Source: Paludibacteraceae bacterium (GTDB lineage Bacteria > Bacteroidota > Bacteroidia > Bacteroidales > Paludibacteraceae). Taken from it: DNA of 64,000 bases. Positions 46,192-55,565 of the stretch are shown piece by piece. Position 1 is the first letter of the stretch, and every line of letters starts with the position of its first letter. Made by a program: the position numbers and the translations under genes. The notes under the pieces were generated by a model. The model saw nothing but the letters and a program-made list of their open reading frames with translations. It searched no databases and was not told the origin of the DNA. Location of the stretch: NCBI GenBank assembly GCA_024399655.1, contig JAKSNP010000007.1, positions 1 through 64,000 of the forward strand, in the 5' to 3' direction.

Positions 46192-46223
46192 CAAAATTAC
46201 ATTTTTTTTTGGATATATGCAAA
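46192..46223 (-). promoter_or_regulatory. Sigma-ABfr promoter of the PASTA-rluD-porX run
   Basis: TTTG (46220-46223), 20 bases, TAATTTTG (46192-46199) on the minus strand. It overlaps the divergent promoter. Confidence 0.85.
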
Positions 46224-46239
46224 AATAAGTGTAATTTTG
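46208..46239 (+). promoter_or_regulatory. Sigma-ABfr promoter of the small lipoprotein
   Basis: TTTG (46208-46211), 20 bases, TAATTTTG (46232-46239). Confidence 0.85.
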
Positions 46240-46304
46240 CAGTCGATTTCGGTCGAGTAACCGAATTTATGTACAAATTAATCATTTAAAACTAGTTTTA
46301 AGTC

Positions 46305-46523
46305 ATGAAAAAAATCATGTTGGTTGCAGCTATCGCATTGTGCGCTATGAGCTGCGGTAACAAGAAGGCTGCCGAAGGCGAATGCTGCGGTGAGTGCTGC
46401 CAAGAAGAAGTTGTAGTAGTAGAAGAAGCTGCTGCTGAAGATGCAGTTGTTGAAGCTGTTGAAGAAGCTGCTGACGCTGTTGAAGCTGCTGCTGACGCTG
46501 TTGTTGAGACCGTTGCTGAATAA
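46305..46523 (+). CDS. Small Cys-cluster, Ala/Val/Glu-rich lipoprotein
   Basis: A 72-residue lipoprotein: lipobox CAMSC with lipidated Cys17. A cysteine cluster ECCGECC (residues 26-32) is followed by about 38 residues made almost only of Ala, Val, Glu and Asp. The tail has an 11-residue rhythm (VEEAADAVEAA, then ADAVVETVAE), suggesting an amphipathic helix. It may bind a metal or sense redox state, but this is inference. It has its own promoter and a perfect terminator. Confidence 0.82.
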   Translation: MKKIMLVAAIALCAMSCGNKKAAEGECCGECCQEEVVVVEEAAAEDAVVEAVEEAADAVEAAADAVVETVAE

Positions 46524-46547
46524 TTTCGGTATACAAACTTCTCACAT

Positions 46548-46580
46548 GAGCTGCTTGATTAATCAAGCAGCTCTTTTTTT
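46548..46580 (+). terminator. Perfect-palindrome terminator
   Basis: GAGCTGCTTGATT and AATCAAGCAGCTC form a 26-base palindrome followed by seven T. Confidence 0.95.
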
Positions 46581-46611
46581 ATCTTCATATTTATGGAATC
46601 AACGGAAAGTA

Positions 46612-47427
46612 TCAAAAAAGACGACGACCGAGCAAATCATATAACATACCGTCACGTTCAATACGCAATCCCCGAGATGTGAGCACTACCGAACCTGCAG
46701 AACCATCCCTATCCGTCTGTTGCAACGATGTAGGGACAGAAGCAGTTAAATCATCCAGACAAAAATAAGTGGGAGTGGATAAACCATACTCATTATACTG
46801 AGAGCCGTCAAGAACAAAAGTAAGTGCATCAATCGTCCCCAAAGAAGACAAATCGCACCAAGTCCAATTCATAAGATATTCACCATCTTTAGCCAAATAA
46901 TAAACCACGGAGCCGGTAGAAACAGGTTGTTGATTCACAAAAGCCCATCCATTAATCGTGAGCGAGATCCAATCGTCGGAGGAAAAGACATTTCCTCCCA
47001 TGTGATCACCATATACAATAGCATCAGTTACCCATGTAGTATTATTGAGATAGACTCCCTCCATCTGCATAGGTTGCGCCATAAGCACGCTATCGTAACC
47101 ATACCATGAAGGATACCAGACCAAATAATTGGAACCTGAATGAGCAGCACCACAAGCCGCATTGTAGGCATCAGCATAATAACCATAAATTGTATCTACC
47201 TGATTGCTAACGATGGAACCGGCATAGTAGTAAACTCCTCCGTAATTTGACACCTCCTGTTGGAAAGAGAAAACCGAACCGGAGACAAAAGCGTTGTTGG
47301 AGGTGGATGCCCAAATAGTATCCTCAGCAACAGGCGAGATTTCGGATTCTTCGAAATCTGCCACATAAGATTGCGCAAGTATGTTTACCGACAGAAACAT
47401 ACAAAGAAGAACAAAAGAATATTTCAT
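46612..47427 (-). CDS. DUF4465 protein in the B12 operon, T9SS-like tail
   Basis: A 271-residue exported protein (signal peptide 1-18, NILAQ). SYVADFEESEISP, DDWISLTINGW, YYLAKDGEYLMNWTWCDLSSLG and TPTYFCLDDL are typical of DUF4465. Such proteins occur in riboswitch-controlled corrinoid uptake loci, and a Bacteroides cobamide-binding family (BtuH) has been described in such loci; equating it with this one is inference. The end (GLRIERDGMLYDLLGRRLF) is a short sorting-like tail in place of a lipid anchor. It is 34 bases downstream of btuB. Confidence 0.88.
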   Translation of the reverse strand: MKYSFVLLCMFLSVNILAQSYVADFEESEISPVAEDTIWASTSNNAFVSGSVFSFQQEVSNYGGVYYYAGSIVSNQVDTIYGYYADAYNAACGAAHSGSNYLVWYPSWYGYDSVLMAQPMQMEGVYLNNTTWVTDAIVYGDHMGGNVFSSDDWISLTINGWAFVNQQPVSTGSVVYYLAKDGEYLMNWTWCDLSSLGTIDALTFVLDGSQYNEYGLSTPTYFCLDDLTASVPTSLQQTDRDGSAGSVVLTSRGLRIERDGMLYDLLGRRLF

Positions 47428-47461
47428 ATCATCAATAAATTATAATTTAACAGAGGATGAA

Positions 47462-49597
47462 TCAATATTGAAGTGAAAGAGTGAATCGGACATTCTGCTT
47501 CGGCATCGGGAAATTTCGGATTACTTCATAATCCTGTCCGAGCAAATTATTTATCTCCAAGGTTGCTTTTAGACGCAATTGATCTTGAGCCGGTTTCGTT
47601 GAGACAGACGACTCGGGCAACGGTATACCCCAATCCGCATAAAAGCAAAGGTCGTGAGTATACCAAGGTTGTACATAATTGAAGATGATATTTTCCTGCT
47701 GGCTCCATCTTTCACCAACATAAACGAACGAATAATTAAGTCCGTATACATCGCCTCTCCTTGAAGCCCAATCGAGTTCCAGGACGGCAGTACCGGAATG
47801 ATGCGGGATATACGGGATTTGATGACCATAGTACGTATCAGACGGATTGGTTACATCTTTTGCATTCTGCCAAGTATATTGCAATTTGCCTGTTATATTC
47901 CATCTCAAAGGAAGAGCCAAACGAACAGACGTAGCCAAATCCAGACCGAAAATCCGCACAAGTCCGAGGTTGAGCATAGTCCATCGAAACTGCTGCCCTT
48001 TGGGATATGCAATAATTTTGTCGCTTATCCGATTATAATAGAAGTCGGCATTAATAGAGAATAGAGAAGTCCGTTCTTGAGCAGGAACGAATTTGGAGGA
48101 AAGTGCGAACGGCAACGAATATTCCAGACCGATATTGCGTTGACGAGCAAGTTCCGGTTTCAAGTCGGCATTTCCAAGGTCGGTATAGTAGAGATCGTTG
48201 AAGGTAGGATAGCGATAACTCTGTTTATAAAACGCGTTGATATAGAATTCATGGCGATGGAAAGGACGATAATTGAAGAAGACCGCCGGAGTAAAACGCA
48301 CCTGCTCTTCAATAGCAGTCATCAAAGCGGAAGCCTGAATACGGAACATATCACGCACTTTGAAAGCCGTTGCCAAACTGAGCCAATGGCTAAAGCGGTC
48401 AAAATGTTCCGTTAATACCGGTTCCATCAATTCATCACGACGAAGTTTATTATACTGAAAATCATAGGCCAGACTGAGTTGCCACCAATCAAAAACATGA
48501 AATTTCTGCGCCAACGACGCATAGAGTTCTTGCTGCAGATAACTGTTATCTGCAGGTAGAAGCCGCATATCCTGATTGATATAGTGTGTATAATCATTGG
48601 CATATTTAAGGTTGAACTTGATATACCATACACGTCCGACCTGCTCCTGCCACTGAGTTTGGACGAACGCATTCCTGTCCCAAAGCCGTTCGCCATTGCT
48701 CCATACATTATTGACTATTGCTCCAGGAACCCCGCGTTCGCTTTGATAATAATAAGCCTGAATACGCCAAAAGCCCGTAGTGCTATAATAATGATGCACC
48801 CCCATTTCAGCCCTGAAAGCGTGAACATCGCCATTTTCACGCACAGCTGTAGTATCGTAGGCTACCGATCCATCCGGCGTAAAACGAAGATAGCGGAATT
48901 TATATTTGCCGTCGGCATAAACATATTCGCCGTTTAGCGTGAGAGCAAGTCGTTCTGACAACTTTATATCCAATGAAGCCGACGGATTGACCAAGGCAAA
49001 ACTTCCGCATCTCATGGAAATCCGCGCATGGACTTTTTCTCCAGGTCGGAAATAGGGTTTTCGGCTCTGCAGATATACCGCTCCGGCACTACCCATTTCT
49101 CGAGCAGACTGAAAGATATCAGATTTTTGTCCGTTGTAGAGTCGAATCTCCTCCATCTCAGTAAGCGCGAACTTACCCAAATCGATCTGTCCGTTCTGAG
49201 CATTACCCAATTGTATACCGTTGTAAAACACCCCTACATGCTGACTTCCCATGGAACGGACATTAATGGTTTTGATTCCCCCTACTCCGCCATAGTCTTT
49301 GAGTTGTACACCGGAGAAATAACGTAAAGCATCTGCAACCGACAAACCGCCCGATCGTTCCAATTCTTCTCCTTTGAGAGTTTGCGGGCGGATAACCTCC
49401 TGTTCGACAGCCGGTGCAGTAACAGTAACCTCCTCCACTTGAAACTGCTGAAGAATGCTATCGAGAACATGTTTTTGGTCCGGCTCAAGCGCAAACGCAG
49501 ACACGCCTGCCTCCAAAGACAGGATACACAAGGTAAGCAATATGTAGATACAACGTTTCACGGTCACATGCCCTATCCCACGAAGGCTAAACGACAC
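47462..49597 (-). CDS. btuB: TonB-dependent cobalamin receptor, BtuB-like
   Basis: A 711-residue outer-membrane receptor: signal region (residues 1-36), TonB-box-like EEVTVTAP, plug domain (SVADALRYFSGVQLKDYGG, INVRSMGSQHVGVFYNGIQL) and a 22-strand barrel ending MPKQNVRFTLSLQY with a terminal aromatic. The cobalamin riboswitch directly upstream identifies the substrate class. The start at 49597 lies 15 bases after the riboswitch; a downstream start at the VKRCIYILL segment would give a more regular signal peptide. Confidence 0.93.
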   Translation of the reverse strand: MSFSLRGIGHVTVKRCIYILLTLCILSLEAGVSAFALEPDQKHVLDSILQQFQVEEVTVTAPAVEQEVIRPQTLKGEELERSGGLSVADALRYFSGVQLKDYGGVGGIKTINVRSMGSQHVGVFYNGIQLGNAQNGQIDLGKFALTEMEEIRLYNGQKSDIFQSAREMGSAGAVYLQSRKPYFRPGEKVHARISMRCGSFALVNPSASLDIKLSERLALTLNGEYVYADGKYKFRYLRFTPDGSVAYDTTAVRENGDVHAFRAEMGVHHYYSTTGFWRIQAYYYQSERGVPGAIVNNVWSNGERLWDRNAFVQTQWQEQVGRVWYIKFNLKYANDYTHYINQDMRLLPADNSYLQQELYASLAQKFHVFDWWQLSLAYDFQYNKLRRDELMEPVLTEHFDRFSHWLSLATAFKVRDMFRIQASALMTAIEEQVRFTPAVFFNYRPFHRHEFYINAFYKQSYRYPTFNDLYYTDLGNADLKPELARQRNIGLEYSLPFALSSKFVPAQERTSLFSINADFYYNRISDKIIAYPKGQQFRWTMLNLGLVRIFGLDLATSVRLALPLRWNITGKLQYTWQNAKDVTNPSDTYYGHQIPYIPHHSGTAVLELDWASRRGDVYGLNYSFVYVGERWSQQENIIFNYVQPWYTHDLCFYADWGIPLPESSVSTKPAQDQLRLKATLEINNLLGQDYEVIRNFPMPKQNVRFTLSLQY

Positions 49598-49611
49598 AAA
49601 TAATCAGCAAT

Positions 49612-49755
49612 TGGTCGGTCTTCTGACTTATCGCTCCATCTTTCAGGCCTTCCCGGCAGCAATCAGCCAGTGACCATAAGAAAAGAAAGATTGACTACGA
49701 ATTACAGCAGCGGGTCTGTGCAGGACTTTCACCTGCTTCCCGTTACCAAAAGCGG
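49612..49755 (-). ncRNA. Cobalamin riboswitch
   Basis: On the minus strand it shows, in order, GGTGAAAGTCCTGCACAGAC, the CCGCTGCTGT stretch, the B12-box variant GGTCACTGG, GGGAAGGC and AAGTCAGAAGACC, the order of conserved cobalamin riboswitch elements. It starts just after a promoter and ends next to the btuB start, so binding would probably block translation. It should repress btuB and the DUF4465 gene when B12 is abundant. Confidence 0.95.
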
Positions 49756-49758
49756 GTG

Positions 49759-49789
49759 CAAAGGTACAACAATTTTATGGAATATGCAA
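49759..49789 (-). promoter_or_regulatory. Sigma-ABfr promoter of the riboswitch operon
   Basis: TTG (49787-49789), 20 bases, TACCTTTG (49759-49766) on the minus strand. Confidence 0.85.
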
Positions 49790-49932
49790 GAAAAAAAGGA
49801 AAAAACATTTTGTCACCCCCCAAAAGGGAATAATATATATGTTGGCAGTAGAAAAATGACAACATTCAGAATGGGCATAACAAGCATCATATATCAAACG
49901 AAAGCTGACTGACAGTCTGACAGGAAAAGGTA

Positions 49933-50007
49933 TTCAACCATTCGGTGACGTTAGGTTTATCTTACGTTTATGTTACGTTTAGCTCTCGATAAAGGCACGA
50001 CCGAAAA
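49933..50007. repeat. Dispersed intergenic repeat, copy B
   Basis: Contains TTATC-TTACGTTT-ATG-TTACGTTT-AGCTCTCGATAAAG and matches copy A at 23156 with one extra 12-bp unit (GACGTTAGGTTT region). It lies between divergent promoters. Confidence 0.7.
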
Positions 50008-50030
50008 GATGTCATAAAAAAGAATACATT

Positions 50031-50060
50031 AAGACATACATAAAGACATACATAATACAT
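50031..50060. repeat. AAGACATACAT tandem repeats
   Basis: AAGACATACAT occurs at 50031 and 50043, followed by AATACAT copies and long AT-rich sequence to about 50110. No gene is seen in 49790-50327. Confidence 0.65.
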
Positions 50061-50193
50061 AATACATATATAATATATTAGACATGCATATAAATATGTA
50101 TATCGTTTCCTATAAATAACAGGCAGGTAGATGTTATAAAACAGAAACGAAAACACAAACGGCTGCGTAAAAAACACTTTTTTTGCAGAAATA

Positions 50194-50225
50194 TTTGGTC
50201 AATCCAAAAAAAAGCAGTACCTTTG
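50194..50225 (+). promoter_or_regulatory. Sigma-ABfr promoter of rpmH
   Basis: TTTG (50194-50197), 20 bases, TACCTTTG (50218-50225); leader of about 100 bases. Confidence 0.85.
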
Positions 50226-50327
50226 CACGCTTTTTCGTTTAACGGCTAACACGAATTGGCAATATTACGAGTTAATAACCCCTAATGCCCGATAGCGATA
50301 TCCGGCATACAAAAACCAAAAACAGAT

Positions 50328-50486
50328 ATGAAACGTACATTTCAACCCTCGCAACGCAAACGTCGCAACAAACACGGATTCCGTGAAAGAATGGCTACAG
50401 CAAACGGTCGTCGTGTATTGGCAGCCCGCCGCGCTCATGGTCGCAAGAAACTGACTGTAGCTGACGAAAGACGCCACAAATATTAA
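50328..50486 (+). CDS. rpmH: Ribosomal protein bL34
   Basis: A 52-residue, very basic protein beginning [20 protein letters not shown] and continuing [20 protein letters not shown]. This is the bL34 sequence of the large ribosomal subunit. It is not next to rnpA or dnaA as in many other bacteria; rbfA follows 130 bases downstream. Confidence 0.97.
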   Translation: MKRTFQPSQRKRRNKHGFRERMATANGRRVLAARRAHGRKKLTVADERRHKY

Positions 50487-50616
50487 TTCACCTAACCGTT
50501 GATTTAATACATAACTTATAGGGAAAAGAGATGCGTCTCCTTTCCCTTGTTTTGCATAAATGCAGTTGCCCCACATCAAAAACGGGGCGCAATAACGACC
50601 TAACAACCTAAAAGAA

Positions 50617-50952
50617 ATGGAAAACACACGACAACAAAAGATTGCCCGTCTGATTCAAAAAGACCTGAGTGACATATTACTGCGCTACAGCCGCAGCATG
50701 CAAGGAACGCTGATATCTGTCAGCGAAGTCAGGATATCTCCCGATTTGGCCATTGCACATGTCTATTTGAGCGTATTTCCACAAGACAAAGTGGAATCCA
50801 CGATGGCCAGGATAGAGGAAGACAGTCACAAAATCAGATTTGAGATGGGGAATCTGGAACGCCATCAACTCAGAATTATCCCTGAACTTCACTTCCATTT
50901 GGACGAAACTATCGACAAGTTGGAACGCATAGACGAACTATTGAAACCATAA
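50617..50952 (+). CDS. rbfA: Ribosome-binding factor A
   Basis: A 111-residue KH-fold factor that matures the 30S subunit (16S 5' end). RQQKIARLIQKDLSDILLRYS and SEVRISPDLAIAHVYLSVFP, then RIIPELHFHLDETIDKLERIDELL, are conserved. It precedes the LolE-like permease gene by three bases. Confidence 0.94.
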   Translation: MENTRQQKIARLIQKDLSDILLRYSRSMQGTLISVSEVRISPDLAIAHVYLSVFPQDKVESTMARIEEDSHKIRFEMGNLERHQLRIIPELHFHLDETIDKLERIDELLKP

Positions 50953-50955
50953 AGC

Positions 50956-52173
50956 GTGTATAGCCTGGAAGGACATATCGCATGGCGGTATTTACGCTCA
51001 AAAAAGAGCCACAATGCCATCAATATCGTATCCGGAGTGAGCGCAGTCGCTGTGGCGGTAGTGACCGCAGCGATGATTTGCGTATTGAGTGTAATGAACG
51101 GATTCGGCGATATAGTCCGGCAGATGTTTTCAGAATTCGATCCACAATTGCGTATTACGGCCGCACAAGGGAAGTACTTTTCAACCGATGACCCGCGTAT
51201 TGCAGAAGTACAATCCTTACCCTATATAGACGTGTGGTGCGAGGCCGTAAAAGAAACCGCTCTGGTGGAATTCGAAAGCCATCAATTGCCGGCCGTCCTA
51301 TTGGGAGTTGACAGCAACTATCAACAACTGACTCATATCGATTCCATTTTGGTGGATGGAGAATTTCAGACTTTTGACGGAGGATTCGAACGTACGGTAG
51401 TCGGTCAAGGACTAGCCTGGCAGTTGGGCGTTGGAGCGCATTTCATTCGCGGCCTGCATCTATATGCGCCCAAACGATGCGAAGAAGTGAATATGCTTCG
51501 CCCCGAACAGAATTTCAATCAATCTACCGTATTCATTTCCGCCATTTTCGCTGTCAATCAAGTGGAATATGATGATAAAATGATGTTAGTCAGTCTCCAA
51601 ACGGCCCGACATCTTTTTGATTACAGCGATCAACAAGTTACGGAAATAGATTTCAGTATTAAAGCAGGAACACAACTGCGCCATGCGAAACGAGAAATCC
51701 GCAAAATTCTGGGTGACAATTATGTTGTAGCCGACCAATATGAACAACAAGCCGATTTCTTTCGCATCCTGCGTGTGGAGAAACTGCTAACCGGTCTACT
51801 TCTCGTATTCATATTGTTGATAGCCGCCTTCAATTTGATCGGTTCGCTCACCATGCTGATGCTGGATAAGCAGGAAGACACCCGCACTTTAAGCAATTTG
51901 GGTGCTGACGAAGCCATGATCAGAAGGATTTTTCTGTTGGAAGGTTGGATCATATCAAGTATAGGCGCCGTTGCGGGTATTTTATTGGGATTAACGCTGT
52001 GTCTCATTCAGCAACATTTCGGTCTGCTCAAGTTGGGTTCCGGCACCGAATACATACTGAACGCCTACCCGGTAGCCGTCAGAGCCACGGATATATTGAT
52101 TGTATTGATTATTGTAATAAGCATCGGTTTTGCCGCCGCATGGTATCCTACACGACATGTCAGATCTAAGTAA
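50956..52173 (+). CDS. LolE/FtsX-family ABC permease
   Basis: A 405-residue inner-membrane permease with a GTG start 3 bases after the rbfA stop. One helix near residues 25-48 (NIVSGVSAVAVAVVTAAMICVLSVMNGF), a periplasmic MacB-like domain and three C-terminal helices (LLTGLLLVFILLIAAF, LEGWIISSIGAVAGILLGL, TDILIVLIIVISIGFAAAWYP) match lipoprotein-releasing LolC/LolE permeases. No ATPase gene is adjacent. It would extract lipoproteins for the outer membrane, which fits a lipoprotein-rich genome. Confidence 0.9.
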   Translation: MYSLEGHIAWRYLRSKKSHNAINIVSGVSAVAVAVVTAAMICVLSVMNGFGDIVRQMFSEFDPQLRITAAQGKYFSTDDPRIAEVQSLPYIDVWCEAVKETALVEFESHQLPAVLLGVDSNYQQLTHIDSILVDGEFQTFDGGFERTVVGQGLAWQLGVGAHFIRGLHLYAPKRCEEVNMLRPEQNFNQSTVFISAIFAVNQVEYDDKMMLVSLQTARHLFDYSDQQVTEIDFSIKAGTQLRHAKREIRKILGDNYVVADQYEQQADFFRILRVEKLLTGLLLVFILLIAAFNLIGSLTMLMLDKQEDTRTLSNLGADEAMIRRIFLLEGWIISSIGAVAGILLGLTLCLIQQHFGLLKLGSGTEYILNAYPVAVRATDILIVLIIVISIGFAAAWYPTRHVRSK

Positions 52174-53041
52174 AGAATATCATATTTACTTGAAGCTGGA
52201 ACGCGGATTGAGCGAAAATTCGGTAGAAGCTTACGAACAGGATATAAAGAAATTATACGAATTTCGTAGCGATCCTGAAAAAATGCAATTCGAAGACCTA
52301 CAGGATTTTTTGCATTATCAGTTTTCATCCGAAACCAATGTCCGTTCGCAAGCCCGCATCTTAAGCGGTATCAGATCTTTCTACAAATTTCTCATTTACC
52401 ACCATTATCGAGAAGACGATCCCTCTGAACTATTGGAATGGCCCAAAAAGGAATTCCATATTCCTGAAGTGCTAACCGTTGAGGAAATCAATGCATTAGT
52501 GGACGCCATTGACCTCTCAAAGGCAGATGGACACCGCAACAGAGCCATCATTGAAATGCTATACGGCAGCGGATTACGCGTAAGCGAACTGACGGAATTA
52601 AAATTGAGTTGCATGTATCGAAAGGAGGGGTATATGCTGATTCACGGCAAAGGGGATAAAGAAAGGCTAGTTCCCATATCTCCTGAAGCAGATGAATGGT
52701 TCGGATATTGGATGGAGGACCGTTCCCGATTGGATATCCATCCCGAGCACAAAGATATTGCCTTTCTGAACAGAAACGGCAAACAACTGACAAGGATGAT
52801 GATATTCACCATTATCAAACGACTTGCCGCTAAAGCAGGAATTCAAAAAACCATATCCCCCCACACCATACGCCATTCATTTGCCACTCATCTGCTTCAA
52901 AACGGAGCTGATTTGCGCATTATTCAACAACTTCTGGGACATGAAAATATAACCACCACCGAGATATACACACACATTGATATTCAAGATTTGAAAGAGA
53001 CAATTTTGAAATATCATCCGGTGAATCAAAAGAAATCATAA
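52157..53041 (+). CDS. xerD: Tyrosine recombinase XerD
   Basis: A 294-residue recombinase that resolves chromosome dimers. The N-terminal SAM-like domain begins YHIYLKLERGLSENSVEAYEQD. The catalytic domain has the first Arg in LYGSGLRVSELTEL, HTIRHSFATHLLQNG, QQLLGHENITTTEIYTHI (Tyr nucleophile). The ATG at 52157 overlaps the permease stop by 17 bases. It is a chromosomal housekeeping copy; no mobile element is adjacent. Confidence 0.93.
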   Translation: MSDLSKEYHIYLKLERGLSENSVEAYEQDIKKLYEFRSDPEKMQFEDLQDFLHYQFSSETNVRSQARILSGIRSFYKFLIYHHYREDDPSELLEWPKKEFHIPEVLTVEEINALVDAIDLSKADGHRNRAIIEMLYGSGLRVSELTELKLSCMYRKEGYMLIHGKGDKERLVPISPEADEWFGYWMEDRSRLDIHPEHKDIAFLNRNGKQLTRMMIFTIIKRLAAKAGIQKTISPHTIRHSFATHLLQNGADLRIIQQLLGHENITTTEIYTHIDIQDLKETILKYHPVNQKKS

Positions 53042-53065
53042 GAACATCCCCATCGCATCAAGCGC

Positions 53066-55519
53066 ATGACCATAAAGAAAACACTCATATTATTTTGGTT
53101 TAGTTTCGTCAGCATATTGCTGTCGGGACAAACAACCACCATTGTGGGTGAAGTTTATGATGCAGAAACAGGTCAAGCGCTTGCGGATGTCAACTTAAGT
53201 ATCCAGGGGACTCCGTACGGCAGCGCCAGTGATGATGAAGGTTTTTTTTACATCAAAGCGGATATAAACAAGAAAAGCACCCTGGTAGCAAGCGCCGTCG
53301 GCTATAAAACAGAACGCTTCCATATCACCCCAGGTGAGAGTCTGGCTATCGAAATAGCATTAACCGAGAAAACGACTAACCTGACCGATGTATTCGTGCT
53401 TCCGGGAAGCAATCCCGCACTTCCGCTTATGGAACGCGTAAGAGCGCATCGAAATGAAAACAACATCGCTTACTTCGGGAAAGAGGAGGCCGATACACAA
53501 ACCGATGTATTAGTGAGCGATATCCAGGCCCGCCAATTGAAGAAACGAATTTGGCAAAGTTTAGAAAGCGGAATGGTATCAGAAGATGACTCGACATATC
53601 TTCTCCCCATCTATCATAGTAGTAAAAAAAACGGACAAACACAGATACAATCGGCTATATGCGACGCAACCGGCTTCACATCATTATTGAGCGGCGTGGA
53701 CGGAGCGCCTAATTTCTATCTCAATTCAATACCGTTATACGACCAATCGTTTGTTTCCCCCTTGGCATCCAATAGCAACAGTTTCTACAACTATTATCTG
53801 ATTGACAGCATCCCCGCACCGATTGAGGACGATGGAATATTGAAAGAGGATAGCAGTATGGCCCACCACGAAAGGAAGACGTATACTGTAGATTTCCGAA
53901 GCAGGAATCCTTATTATCCAACATTCAACGGGCGTATGCAAATTGATTCGCTCACATGCGCCATAATCTCCATTCATGCCGTCGTACCTCCACAAGTTTC
54001 CGCCAATTATCTAAGGAATGTAACGATAGACCAACAATTCACTTTAGAAGACCAATTCCCGACCTTGACAGCTGCACATACCTCAATGTTATTGGATGCA
54101 GCTATTAAAGCCGACACTTCACGAACATTCCCTACCCTGCTGATTAACAGCTATGTAGAAGGCCGGAAGAACGAGCCTGATAGCCAAACGAAAGATGAAT
54201 ACACACACCATATCAGCGATGGAGACTCAACCGTAGCCGCGGTAAGCGAACTTCCTTTGATACGCACCGCCAAGTTCCTGGCATATATCATCCAAACCGG
54301 TTATATACCGACAGGATCGTATATTGAAGTTGGAAAAGTGAATGAAATAATACGATTTACCCCACAAGAAGGTATGCGACTGGGCATTCCGTTGCGAACA
54401 AGCGAGAAATTATGGAAAAACGTGTGCCTAGAAGCCTATGCCGCATACGGATTCAAAGACCACGGATGGAAAGGAAGCGGAATGATTCACATCAATCTGC
54501 CAACCCAACGACGCCATGTACTACACCTGAGATACACAGACGATTACACCTATTCGGAGATTAATTATTTTAACGATTATTACCGTGAGAACGCCATGTG
54601 GTTCAAATCAATGGGTTTGACTACTGCTTTGACTCGCGGTATATACAATCTGCATGAATTGAGTTTCAATCATCAAGTCCGTCAACGGGAATTCCGTTTT
54701 TGGGCAGAAAACGATTGGAACGATATTTTGGAGCAGGACTTCTATATTTCGGTAGAACGTCGAGGCTACCAAGACCCGACAACCGAATACACACTCAGCA
54801 AATCATTCACTCATTCGGCAGTGGGTACCACCTTCCGATTAGGATTTGATGATAGAAGAGTGGATATGTATTTCCGTCGTTTCCACACATACGGACGCCT
54901 ACCGATACTGTATTTAGGCGCAGAAATAGGCAGCTACCGCACAGAGAAGATATCGACCTACGGCATGTACGGAAAATTGAATCTGATGTTGCGTCAAACG
55001 TTACCCTTAGGCATTATGGGAAAGTTGACCTACATTTTTGATGCAGGAATGATTATTGGTAATGTTCCCTATCCACTACTCAACATTTTCAGCGGGAATC
55101 AATCATACGCATATGATCCCTACCGATTCACTTTGATGTATGATTATGAGTTTGCAGCCGACCGTTATATGCTATTACATACAGAATGGAACGGACGAGG
55201 TTGTCTTTTCAACCTCATTCCGGGAATACGGGCTCTGCGCTTACGAGAGCTTGTCACTTTCAAAATAGCTTGGGGAGGACTTCATGGAAGTCATTTCGAT
55301 CTATTGGATACACCAGAAAAGAATATTACCACTATTGATCCTTCCTATATCGGCACACCCACTTTTCAGCCCTTAACCACCCCATATATTGAATTAGGAT
55401 GCGGCATCGGGAATATTTTCAGGGTATGCGATTTACATGCAATCTGGCGTCTGACTCACCGAGACGAACCGGGAACTGCCAATTGGGGAATCCGCTTCCG
55501 CTTGATTATCGAGCAGTAA
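53066..55519 (+). CDS. DUF5686-like outer-membrane protein with carboxypeptidase-like domain
   Basis: An 817-residue exported protein. Signal peptide (1-21, LLSGQ), then a CarboxypepD_reg-like beta-sandwich (about 22-110, VGEVYDAETGQALADVNLSIQG), a middle helical region and a long barrel-like C-terminal part of the DUF5686 type (YRENAMWFKSMGLTTALTRG). Such proteins resemble TonB-receptor relatives without a plug; function unknown. It is 24 bases after xerD. Confidence 0.82.
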   Translation: MTIKKTLILFWFSFVSILLSGQTTTIVGEVYDAETGQALADVNLSIQGTPYGSASDDEGFFYIKADINKKSTLVASAVGYKTERFHITPGESLAIEIALTEKTTNLTDVFVLPGSNPALPLMERVRAHRNENNIAYFGKEEADTQTDVLVSDIQARQLKKRIWQSLESGMVSEDDSTYLLPIYHSSKKNGQTQIQSAICDATGFTSLLSGVDGAPNFYLNSIPLYDQSFVSPLASNSNSFYNYYLIDSIPAPIEDDGILKEDSSMAHHERKTYTVDFRSRNPYYPTFNGRMQIDSLTCAIISIHAVVPPQVSANYLRNVTIDQQFTLEDQFPTLTAAHTSMLLDAAIKADTSRTFPTLLINSYVEGRKNEPDSQTKDEYTHHISDGDSTVAAVSELPLIRTAKFLAYIIQTGYIPTGSYIEVGKVNEIIRFTPQEGMRLGIPLRTSEKLWKNVCLEAYAAYGFKDHGWKGSGMIHINLPTQRRHVLHLRYTDDYTYSEINYFNDYYRENAMWFKSMGLTTALTRGIYNLHELSFNHQVRQREFRFWAENDWNDILEQDFYISVERRGYQDPTTEYTLSKSFTHSAVGTTFRLGFDDRRVDMYFRRFHTYGRLPILYLGAEIGSYRTEKISTYGMYGKLNLMLRQTLPLGIMGKLTYIFDAGMIIGNVPYPLLNIFSGNQSYAYDPYRFTLMYDYEFAADRYMLLHTEWNGRGCLFNLIPGIRALRLRELVTFKIAWGGLHGSHFDLLDTPEKNITTIDPSYIGTPTFQPLTTPYIELGCGIGNIFRVCDLHAIWRLTHRDEPGTANWGIRFRLIIEQ

Positions 55520-55565
55520 AAATTGACGGACACACTCCACCACATCGCTCAAACCATCAATCCAG

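Noticed and set aside
46345..46566. Gln-rich minus-strand open frame
   Set aside because: Antisense of the Ala/Val/Glu repeats of the small lipoprotein; polyglutamine is an artefact of GCTGCT/GAAGAA codons.
52157..53041. Tyrosine recombinase as integrase of a mobile element
   Set aside because: Sequence and context (rbfA, LolE-like permease) fit chromosomal XerD; no attachment repeats or mobile genes are adjacent.
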